Made by a program: the position numbers and the translations under genes. 64,000 nucleotides of DNA from Monosiga brevicollis MX1 (Eukaryota; Opisthokonta; Choanoflagellata; Craspedida; Salpingoecidae), in contig NW_001865057.1 in assembly GCF_000002865.3 (NCBI RefSeq), positions 217,342 to 281,341 on the forward strand, in the 5' to 3' direction. The stretch's first letter is position 1. Each line of letters starts with the position of its first letter. The notes beneath the pieces were generated by a model. It did not search any database. It was not told the origin of the DNA and worked only from the letters and a program-made list of their open reading frames with translations. This document shows positions 1 to 12,640 of this stretch, piece by piece.

Positions 1-1538
1 AAGAGTCGAAGCCATCCACGACTACGATATCGCGGAAGCGAGATTCAAACCCACCGCGAGAAAGGCACGCGTCCAGCTATCTGATTCCAAGTACTCTGTC
101 ATAAGCCCTAAATAGGGATGGCCATATCGACGAGATAATGTCAGTCGTTTGAGGGCAGCCGACATGCTGTTCCTGACCCGGTTTTGCAAAGGTTCACACC
201 AAGGTTCAGCATCATGAGCGTTCGTGTTGCCGCAGTACACGGCGCGTTATCGTTCCCTTTTTGACACGAGTAGTGAATTGCATGGTCTTGTGAAGCCTCC
301 GTCATGAGCGCTTCGAGGTTGAAGAGCCAAAAGACATCTGATAAAAAGTGCGGAAAATGCCAGTTGCGGGCAGGGTGGTGCCCCAACAGGTCGATTTCTG
401 TGGCGATACCGGATGAGATGAAATGAAAGAGCGTTTGTGAGTGGGAACGGTGCAAAGCGTGGAAAGCATACCGGCTGTCGGCTGCACGCGGTACTTGAGA
501 CGCGCGTGAGGGACCTGATCATCTGCTCCTTCGACCATCCCCGAGTGCGCACAGTCGATACATGAAGAGGGGCAAGCGTTTGAAGCCAAGGACGGCACAA
601 GGCAGATGAATAGAGCCAGGGAAACGAGTGAGTAGCGGAAAGTGCCAAAAGAAGTGCACCAGAGCAGTGGAACAGAAGCGACCTGCAAGATCGAAAGTGA
701 GCTGCTTCTCCTCGAATCCACAATCGCGCAGCGTGTGCAGCTACACGAATGACATCAGCAGCTGCATAAGAGTGGCTTTGACCAGAAACAAGGGCAAAGC
801 CGGACTGGTGGCTCACATGGCGCCGCTGCGAGGCGGCAATGTGCAGTAGGCCGGGCGCCGAAAGACAAACGTGCGAAATGCGGCATAGCGGGCGCAAGCG
901 ACCCGGCCGATATGTCACTGCAACGTGTGGAGAATCGTCAAGGCGAGGGGTTCTTAGTCGGAAGAAGCGCGCGCGGAGGATCTGGGAAGGGACTATCGAT
1001 AAGACTTACGTTGATCATGAGACCAGGTCTCAAGCTGAAGCTCATTGGTGGCCAGAATCATAACCGGCGAAGCATCAGGTTGTTCCTGCCAAGGCCAAAG
1101 CCAGAAAAAGGTCATGGCACCACCAACAAAAGGCGTCAAACTCTGTTGACCGAGGTACGACGCCTCGGGGTTGGTACCTCAAAGCAAGTGCAATCCTGGC
1201 AGGTCTGATAAAAGTAGCATACGAGGTCGGACTGGCCAACAGGAATGTCTACGGATGGGGTTGGGACGCGCTCAACATGGTCATGTCACCAAGTTGCCGC
1301 AAACCTCGAAGTGAGTTTTTGCTTACCTTGCTGAATGCCAGTTCCTGCACATGTGAAGGGCTTTCTGCAGGCGCACACTTTATCTCTATCGGTGCGATGC
1401 AAGGCGGTGGCCCAGTGTCATCAAGGGGCCACAAAGGCCAATCAATGGTGGTCGTCGGGGCCCATTAGTCTGGTGCTAGGCGGGCGAGATCAGACAGACC
1501 CGAGTTCTGGAAGGGTTTCGAGTCGGGCATGCCCAGCG
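1..1538 (-). other. unresolved, possibly part of a minus-strand gene
   Basis: No gene model could be closed here. The minus strand has long open stretches (about 918-247 and 455-141) and, at the left edge, a short frame reading RGGFESRFRDIVVVDGF (about 54-4) that looks like real protein and may continue beyond the window. A possible donor (GTAAGC) follows a minus-strand frame ending in HVQELAFSK near 1326. I searched for the C-terminal domain of eEF1B-gamma, which could be expected downstream of the neighbouring gene, and did not find it. Open frames of this length occur by chance at 55% GC, so treat this as unassigned. Confidence 0.3.
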
Positions 1539-1588
1539 NNNNNNNNNNNNNNNNNNNNNNNNNNNNNNNNNNNNNNNNNNNNNNNNNN
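1539..1588. other. assembly gap (run of N)
   Basis: About 50 unknown bases. The true length is unknown. The gap lies just past the last recognisable exon of the eEF1B-gamma gene and next to a (GA)n microsatellite, which probably caused the break in assembly. Confidence 0.98.
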
Positions 1589-1591
1589 CGG

Positions 1592-1648
1592 CTACGCTTG
1601 CTGCGAAATCTCGTCAACACGAGCCTGGGTAGTGGAGACGGCGAGAGG

Positions 1649-1723
<75 letters not shown>

Positions 1724-3521
1724 AGGGAGGGAGGGAGCACACATACATGCGCGGACGGGGTGAGGGAACATGCATACATGCGCGTACGTGTACGCGTGCA
1801 CGAACGAAGCCGAGATTTGTAGGGTCGATGAAGAGCGTGCTACACACCTGCAGCTCGCTCGCGCGGTTATCGTCATAGGCGAGTGGAGTTTCGCAAAAAG
1901 TGACCGCGCCGACGACGTCCTGGAACTCAGGGCGGGCGATCAGACGCTCAAACCAGGCAGTCAAGTGCGCCAGCGATGCACGGGCCGATGCATCCAAAAA
2001 CTAGCAAATGTGTGACATGAATGGAGCATGAGGCGTGCGAAAGCGGCGGCGCGATCTAAAGACCGATCGAGGGAGGTTCAGGCAACCTGTTGGAAGAGAG
2101 GACGAAGGTGACAGCCGATGACAACGTCGGCCAAGGTCATGCGGTTGGCACAGAGGAAGGTCCTGCGCGGAAGGAAAAGGGGAGGGCGGCAGCCAAAAGT
2201 GAGGTCGTGTGTCAAGGTGGGTGTAGCGAGCCGGGTGATCTGAAGAAAAAAAATAAAATAAAAATGAAAGAAAAAGACATAACCAACCGCTCGCTCAAAA
2301 GATCATTGAGATACTTGAGTATCCGGTCGGCCTCGCCGCGGCTGCGGGCCACGTCCTAGGACAAAGGGCCACGCAGGGACATCAGGAGGTAACAGAGGCT
2401 AGCCGCTGACTTGGAGAAAGACGAGGGACTGAGTGTTGCATATGATCGAATCAGAGAAAGACATTACAGACCTCTGCATCATAAGGCAGGTAGCCCTGAA
2501 TTGGAAACATCCAGGCCGAGAGCGCTGGAAAGAGCTCGAGTTGTGTGAGTGTCAAAAACTAAAGCAGCGACATTCGCATGAGTCCTCAACATGGGATACC
2601 GGTGTTTTTTTTTTTTTTTTTTTTTTTTACACGGCACGCAACAATGTCCTTGCGGGCACTGACTTGCTGGACAAGGCCTTGGTCATACGCCCGCTCGGGC
2701 AACAGGCACTTGTTGTTGAGAGCAGCATCTGAGTAGAACCGACGTCCACCATTTGGTTAAGTGAGAGCCGGAAGCGAAGTTCAAGATTCAGCCACTTTAG
2801 AGATAGGGTGCCGAGAGAAAACGGTGCAAGCTCACAGTAGGTGGCAATGGCCAACTCTCCAAAGATCGGCTCGCCATGTTCAGTCACCAGCGCTGGCACC
2901 TGGTGTGTGCGAGCACAAAGCAGACGACAAATTGGGCGTTGGGGATCAAAGAGGGGATGTGCTACGACTGCGCAAGAAGGGACCCTTGGGCCTTGGGGGT
3001 GAGATGTCAGGGATTGAGTATTACCGTTTGCAGCGGGAACCGTTGTTGAAACTCTGGGGTATGCAGGGCGGCGGGAAAGTCGAATTCCGGGTGCTACGGG
3101 TGGTACGCAGTGGCAAGCAGTTGCAAGCACGCGGACAGGCGGAAAACCGGTGACGAGACAAGACGCCCACCAGCCCACGAGGCAGGAAAGGTGAGAAGAC
3201 ACCGGGGCAACACAGTATCAAGACCGGTCACTTGATTGTGACAAGCAAGAGATATGGCGGGAGATTGGCGGGAAAGGCGAGCTGAAGGCGCTTGTAGCGG
3301 ACCTTGCTGCGTAGTTCCACCTCCTTTTGGGCAAACTTGGCCGCCACCAACACCACTTCGGTGCGGGGGTGATTGTCAAAGCCATACAAAATCTAAAGCG
3401 ACGGATCCGGCGGATGATGGTCAGTCAAACGGCCCGACCCGGAGCAAGCTGCGTCTGCTTCAGGAACCCAAAAAACGAGGAGGGGGCGGTTGGTGATGAT
3501 ACATACGTCGGATGAAGCCAT
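1592..3521 (-). CDS. EEF1G: eEF1B-gamma (GST-like domain), C-terminus unresolved
   Basis: Gamma subunit of the elongation factor 1B nucleotide-exchange complex, which recharges eEF1A with GTP; the part seen is the glutathione-transferase-like half. Exons read 3521-3507, 3392-3303, 3093-3025, 2899-2836, 2728-2633, 2524-2472, 2355-2288, 2162-2087, 2000-1848, then possibly 1624-1592, and all phases close. The start is MASSD. Family landmarks in order are TPEFQQRFP, VPALVTEHGEPIFGELAIATY (thioredoxin-like fold with PA and E/AI motif), ACPLSAWMFP, RTFLCANRMTLAD (the N-capping box of the GST C-domain) and RPEFQDVVGAVTFCE. This matches animal eEF1G over its first 210 residues or so. The last exon gives ARVDEISQQA and a stop, about 238 residues in all, without the usual lysine-rich linker and EF1G C-domain; the real 3' exons may instead lie in the N gap. 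A solitary GST is the alternative. Confidence 0.8.
1641..1736. repeat. (GA)n microsatellite plus (GGGA)n
   Basis: Nearly pure GA dinucleotide run followed by four GGGA units. It lies in the intron before the last proposed eEF1B-gamma exon, where the transcribed (minus) strand carries CT, a long polypyrimidine tract close to the 3' splice site. Confidence 0.95.
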
Positions 3522-3844
3522 GTCGACGATGAGGTGGAAGGAAGCGCCAGTTTGATCGAGCCGTATCGCTCGCTGCAGCTACAAATAAACACCCCCCTTC
3601 GTGACGGTACAGAGCCCCGACCCTTGAGCACTCTTGAGCACGCAGACGCCGGTCCACTGGCTGACTGCCGTTTCCAAAAGTGAGAGAAAAATACCCAAAA
3701 AGTCGGGCCTTTGTACAGATGACTAAAGTGCTTTATCCGTCACACTTTAGGGATGTGTTTCAGCTAAAAATAGTCGATTGCGAGAGAGGGAGGCGAGTGA
3801 GCACTTTTTTTTTTCTTGTGTGAGTGTGTGTGTGTGAGCTCATC

Positions 3845-5077
3845 ATGGCGTTTCGCCCGCCTGGACCAGCAGCACCTGCGCGCCAGGGCCGTCGGGGGCG
3901 TGGTCGTGGTCGTGGTCGTGTTCGTGGTCGGGGTCACAACTACGGGTCTGGGTCTGGTCATGATTGGGAGCGACGTCCTGACAGCAACGCTTGGCCCTCT
4001 GACTATGCAAATTCCAGAACTGTAGCACGGCATCGATACGAGCCGCCGTCCACGGGGTATGCCTCCATCCGGTTGTTCGTTTGTCTGTTCTTGAATGTTT
4101 TGAGTAACGTGGGAATTGTGCTGTCTTTCCTCGATCAATGTCATTTGAATGCCACAACGTACGGCAGGGGTATAAGCGGACCGCATTTCGAGCCACCTGC
4201 TTCGACTGCTTGGCCGGCGCAAGGAGACACTGCTAATGTCTATCAGCGCCGTGGCCACTTTGACCCGCCCCAGCCCAGTGTGGGGGCCAAACAGGTCCAA
4301 AGCGCAGGGTATCATCAGCTCGAGCCCAGGCATGCCGCCCACACAGGAGGAGTTGATGCTGCAGGCGCACCATCTACTGGGCCTGCACGACCGCAGTATG
4401 CCAATCTTGATGGTCCCAAGGCATCACCGGCGACACCGACCACCACAACAGCAGCCCCGGTCGGGATTTTGCGCAAACCAGGACGACCCGGCGGCATGCC
4501 AGCAATGTCGCCCGAGGCGACGCCAGCTGTCCCTGCCACCTCGGCCACCTCTGCTGGGACTGATCTCAAGACAGAGACGGATGCTAACACAGAGGCGGCA
4601 TGGGGTGCGTCCTGGGATGTCCTGGATCCCACCCAGCAGCAAACCTTGGCTGCGGCTCGAGAGGTGCGTACGTCTGACACGTTCATCACCGACCATGTTC
4701 CCCTGGTTTTGCGCGTTGGTATGCACCAGTGTTCACTCGCTCTGTCGTCCTGGTCGTTGGAGGTAGTTGGCCCAAAGCCAACTCACGTATATGGAGTGCG
4801 TCCCCAGCGAGTTTGGAAATGTGTTGCTTCCCATCCTACCTGGCTGACCCCTCTTTGTCATGCTCGCTTGAACCGGAACTTGGGGACAATGCCGGGCATG
4901 TCATAACGAGACAGACAGTATCAGACCGCGGTAGTTGGAAGAGGGGCCGGGGCGAAAAAAGCCTGGGGGTTAGGCGGTCGAGCACCGCCGAGTCATGATG
5001 GTGTTTTTGCGCCTCCTGCTGAGCAGAGAGAGAATGGAAAGATTCAGACAAATCCGAGAATTATCAATCCCCCTTGA
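3845..5077 (+). CDS. RG-rich, low-complexity protein
   Basis: Unrecognised protein of about 286 residues. Exons 3845-4056, 4168-4663 and 4925-5077 join in phase to TGA. The start MAFRPPGP is chosen because it directly precedes the RG tract. Residues 20-36 are an RGRGRGRGR-type stretch like the RGG boxes of RNA-binding and arginine-methylated proteins. The middle is rich in Pro, Ala, Thr and Gly with a short GILRKPGRPGG motif and a stretch AWGASWDVLDPTQQQ before the second donor (GTGCGT). The last exon adds VVGRGAGAKKAWGLGGR and a polar tail. No globular domain is visible. An RNA-associated role is inferred from the RG tract only. An extra exon in 4664-4924 cannot be excluded. Confidence 0.6.
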
Positions 5078-7642
<2,565 letters not shown>

Positions 7643-10600
7643 ATGGCGCCCTCAGCCAACAACGTCATGTTGCACACCCCGGCTGCCTCGTTCGTGGCCT
7701 CCACGCACGCATCGGCTTACGAACCCATGCAAACATCCCCTTATCGCCAACAGCTTTACCACCGGTCTCCCTGACTCTGCTCTCAGTTTGTGTTTTCGTC
7801 GCCCGTGCTTCGTCTTGACATACCAATACCAATACCGTCATGCACGCCTCTTTAGAGTACCTCTCAGTCTTTCAGCTTGTGCAAGCATTGCCAAGAGGCA
7901 CAACTCTTGTACAACGAGGGCAAGAGTGATGAAGCCCTCCGTCGGTGTGAGGAACTGCAACAGGTACTGCCTCCTGGGCCACCTTTATAAAGTGCATGCC
8001 GTCATTGTGAGCCTTGTTCGTTTGGGGTTTTCTTCTGACCAAAATCGTGAATCTCTCGTCGTGTGAACCTAGTCACGAGGCGATCACCAGGAAGGCCTTC
8101 TCCTCATGGCAGCCATTCACTTTGCCTGCGAAAACTATGATCGGTGTGTGCGAGCTCCTGGTTGAGTTCTTTTCCTTGGATCTTTATCCACCGACAGGCC
8201 CCCGCTCTCTGTGCCCAATGTATCGATTTGGTTGATGGCTGGCTCACCATGTCCCTCTCAATGCACAGCGCTCTTGAGCTGAATCAGCGTGCTTCTCAAA
8301 AGACTGATCCCGCCAACGCCCATTTCGCCCAAGGGTACACGGAGATGGCCGCTCAATATGTCCAGACACATCACATGACAAAGGCTGAACATGCCTATCG
8401 ATGCGCTTTGGCCATAAACCCTTCCCTTTACTCCGTGCGCAACGATCTCGGTAACCTGCTCAAGGCAACAGGCAAAAATGCCGAGGCCCGCCAATGCTAT
8501 GAACAGGTGCTCTACTATCAGCCCACCTTTGCCGTCGCGTGGAATAACCTTGGTTGCATCGAGCTGGACGAGCAACAACCCCAGCATGCCCTCCAGCGCT
8601 TTACAAAGGCCGTTTATTTGGACTCTCAGCTCGAATGCGTCTACAGCAATCTCCTCAGCATCTTGGGTGCCGAATCGACTGCCGCCGCCTTGGGCAATGT
8701 AGCCAACGTCCTTCGTGACGAAGGCCAGCTGCTCGCAGCACAACACGTTTACAAGCGCTCGTTGGGTCTTTCTCCAAGCGCACATGTCCATGCCGGCCTG
8801 GCTGCCCTGTTTCACCGCTCCCAGCAACTCCCCGAAGCGGCTCGTCACTACCAAGAGGCGATCAAGCTCAACCCGTCTTTCCAGGAATGCTACAGTAACC
8901 TGGGCCATGTGATGCGGGACCTGGGTGACCTCAACTCGGCTCGCGTCGCTTTCCAGCAGGCTGTTCGCCTCAAAGCCAGCGCCGACGACTTTAACAATCT
9001 TGCTTGCGTCTGCAAGGATCTGGGCGTCATTGATGAAGCCATCAAGTACTACCAATCATCCCTCGAACTCAAATCCGACAACCCCAATGTCTTTTGCAAC
9101 CTGGCCCACTCACTTCAAATGGTCTGCGACTGGACCAACTACCAGGAGCGCATGCAGCAACTCGTGGCCCTCGTTCAATATCAGATTGACAACAACCAAT
9201 TCCCCTCGGTCCACCCCCACCACACCTTCCTTTACCCCTTGCCCAATACCCTTCGCAAGGCCATTGCCGCTGCTCACGCCCATGCCGCTCAGCGCAACAT
9301 TGTCCAATACAACAAGCCCGCCTACGATCACTCACGCCTCTTGCCCTTGTCCGGGCGCCTCCGTGTGGGTTATGTCTCTTCCGATTTCAAGGATCACCCC
9401 ACCTCCCATCTCATGCAAAGCATCCCTGGTTATCACAATCGTGAGCAATTTGAAATCTTTTGCTACTCCCTTGCCCCGGATGACGGTAGCATTTACCGCC
9501 GCAAGATTGAAGCCGAGGTCGAACACTTTGTCGACCTCTCCGGCATACCCGACCACGCCATCGCGGCTGACCGCATTTACCATGATGGTATTCACATCCT
9601 TATCAACCTCAACGGCTACACCAAGGGGGCCCGGACAGAAATATTCGCGTTGCGGCCTGCTCCCATCCAGGCCATGTGGCTTGGCTATCCGGGCTCTTCG
9701 GGCGCTGACTTTATGGACTACATTATCACCGATGAGCAAACCTCACCTCCTGAACATTGGCGCGACGCCTACTCTGAGCACTTTGTCTACATGCCCTGCT
9801 TCTTTGTCGGTGACCATATGAACATGTTTCCCCTACCCCCGCGCTACAACTATGTTGAGGGAGATGACGAGGGTCAGGCCCAGGGGACGGCAGCCAAGGT
9901 GGCCCGCAGCGAAACTACGTCACGTGCTGTCGTACACTCGTCCCACCCTTCAACTGCTGAGCTGGATGCGCCCCGTACCCGCAAGCTTGCAGCTTCGGCG
10001 CGCCCAACTGGCTATCACAACCCCACGGGAGCCACGTCCATGCCTCCTCCGCAGACCCACACGTCGCTCCAGGTCATGCAGTCACAGCAGCAACAACAAC
10101 AACTGCAGCAGCAGCCGCAACAGTCGGCGCACCTCTCACTCAACCCAATGGCGGCGGCGCCCTCTGCCCAGCAGCAGCAACAATTACAGCACCAACAGCA
10201 GATGTTTGTGAGCGCGCTCACGGCTGCAGCTGCCACCAACGCCACTGCTGCTGCCAATGCCATGGCCAACGGCGCATCCATTAAGAGTGAACCCGACCAT
10301 GCCTCGATGCTGGCCGCCAGCATCAACCAAGTTCTTCTCCAGCCCAATCTTTCACACATGGATCCGCGCCTGGGCCCCATGGCCATGGTCAACTCAGCCC
10401 TTCCAATCCCCTACGTGCAGACCAATTACTTGATTCCCAACGCACACGGATTCCCTACGGCCATGATCCCAGCGATCCCCTTCTCGCCTCAGTTTGGCAT
10501 GGTTCCCACGCAACCTCTTATGCCGGCCAGTGCATCCCCTGGCTCCTTGCTCAGCAGCCCTTTAGCCCACTTTCTTTCTCAGCCACCCAACCGCTCGCTG

Positions 10601-12068
10601 AGCATGCTTCACGCCATGGGAGCAGCTGCCCAAGGCGGCGCTCCAATGGGTGGTGCAGGCCCCATGGCCGTCCATGCTCCCATGCCAGGCGTCATGCCTG
10701 GTAACCCTCATCAGCAACTGTCTGCCCCGCATATGATGGCTTTTCAGCCGGGTCAAAAGCAGCCCAACCCCTACATGATGTACATGCAACCCTCGCACCC
10801 GCTACCAGTGGCTACCAATGGTTATTGTGCTCCATACGCGCCTCCACACGCGCCTCTACCCCCACCTGGCCAAGAGGCTACCCAGCCCATGCTCCACCGC
10901 CGCTTCTATGGCCTTCCCGAGGACAAGGTCATCTTTTGCAATTTCAATCAGTTGTACAAGATTGACCCACTCATGTTTGACACATGGCTCAACATTCTCA
11001 AGCGCGTTCCCAACAGCGTGCTCTGGATCCTTCGCTTCCCGCCGGCTGGAGAACAGAACCTGCAAAAGGTGCGTACCATGTACCATGACTCTCTTGTGTG
11101 TGCCCTCTCGTTGCGCCCACCCACGCTTCACCGAGGCACCTCTTCTCTCCCTCGTTTCCTCACCCTTCCCTTGTCGCTTGTAGCGAATCATCGAGGCTGG
11201 CCTGACGCTGGATCGCGTCATCTTCTCTCCGGTGGCCGGGAAGATCGAACACGTCCGACGTGGTGCTTTGGCTGACATTTGCCTTGACACTCACGTTTGC
11301 AACGGCCACACGACGGGCATGGATATCTTGTGGGCTGGTATGTGGCCGATACGAGCAGTCCAATGTCGACCACTTGCCCAACGGTTTCCACATTGCTCAC
11401 CGCATTGTTTTCGTCTGTGTCTGTGCCATGTGATTCGCCAGGCACGCCCATGATTTCTCTCCCTGGTGATACGCTAGCGTCGCGTGTGGCTTCGTCGCTG
11501 CTCAAAACCCTCGGCTGCCCTGAGCTCATTGCTCGCTCTCACGAGGATTACGTCAACCTGGTGCGTTTAGACATGGCCCTGATCCACTCCCTTCTTGATC
11601 TGCTACAGCCTCTCATCCTCTCGCCTCACTTGGTCCTGTGTGTGCTTAAATTGACAGGCGGTGCAGTACGCAAGCAACCCCCAGGCCCTGCGCAATCTCA
11701 AGCGCAAAGTGCGCATCGCGCGCAAACGCTCGCCGCTTTTTAACACCCGACTTCTGACACGTAATTTGGAGCGTGCCTTCAAAGCCATGTGGTACCAACA
11801 TGAGCGCTTCGGCCACCCGGCACACCTCAACGTCGCCGGTGATGCCGCGACGTCATCTTCAGTCGGAGGCGCCTCGGGTCACGTCCCCACTTCCAAAAGC
11901 ACGGCTGTTATTCGCAATCAACGCCCGATGCAAGAGGCACGCCCGCCCGAGACAGCAGCCGGCCCGCTTGCTTGCCATGATGGAGCCACGCTGCGTGCCA
12001 CCTCACACGCGTCCCAAGGCATGGCTGTACATTCATCCTATCAACAAGGCATGCCTGCCATGTCCTGA
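7643..12068 (+). CDS. OGT: UDP-GlcNAc:protein O-GlcNAc transferase (TPR + GT41)
   Basis: Nucleocytoplasmic enzyme that transfers GlcNAc from UDP-GlcNAc to Ser/Thr of proteins. Exons 7643-7764, 7876-7963, 8073-8143, 8269-11068, 11184-11337, 11442-11560 and 11658-12068 close in phase to about 1254 residues. Residues 40-400 form about nine TPR repeats, fewer than in the human long form, with Asn-rich ladder positions such as [10 protein letters not shown] and CYSNLGHV. The N-catalytic lobe carries [18 protein letters not shown], with the active-site His region, and [19 protein letters not shown]. The C-catalytic lobe carries [28 protein letters not shown], with the UDP-binding Lys, and [17 protein letters not shown]. 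Between the lobes, residues about 620-960, is a low-complexity block rich in Gln, Ala, Met and Pro in place of the roughly 120-residue intervening domain of animals. The last 70 residues are a polar extension. Confidence 0.96.
9849..10871 (+). other. Gln/Ala/Met/Pro-rich insertion within OGT
   Basis: In-frame, uninterrupted part of the large OGT exon. It starts after [15 protein letters not shown] and ends before [16 protein letters not shown], both conserved. It contains CAG/CAA runs (10085-10130, 10177-10202), an SDS-like acidic start (GDDEG) and repeated Met-Pro-Gly segments. It occupies the position of the animal Int-D but shows no resemblance to it. Confidence 0.85.
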
Positions 12069-12640
12069 TTGCGTGCGCTGACAAGTCTATTTGTTGCACG
12101 AGCACCGTCCTGAACGCAGGCGGGCATTGACTGTGACGCGCTCCTTCTCCCTCTTCTTCTTCTTTTTTTTTTTTTCCTTCTGTGTGTGTGTGTGTGCGTG
12201 TGTTTGCGTGTGTGCGTGTGTGTGTACGCGCGTTTGTTTTTCCTTTCTTTCTGGGGTAGTGATGAGCTCTCACCTCTGCAACTGTGGGGGCGATTTTTGC
12301 CTTGCTCAAGAACAGCCATTGGTTTCTTGTGCCAGCTGGCCCCTTGTTCCGTCCCTGTGTTGTTGTAAGGGCTTATCCAACGCCATGTCCGTCTTTAGTT
12401 GTTTCTAGTGCTTTAACAGTTAGGATTGGTATCGTGTTCGATTCGTCGTCGCTGTCGGACACAAATGTTCCATTTTATCCCGGGTCGAACCGTTTGTGGG
12501 ATTTTGACCCTTGAGCCAAGACCTATTTTTATAAGAGATTTGCTCCCAGTACCAGTACCGAACATCGGGGTGAGGCACCTCGTTTGATAATCGATTTTTG
12601 AGAACTTGCTGGCTTTTCAGTCGGTTGACTGTCAGCTTGA

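Noticed and set aside
247-918. 224-residue minus-strand open frame at the left end
   Set aside because: No start context, splice sites or recognisable motif; open frames of this size are common by chance at this base composition.
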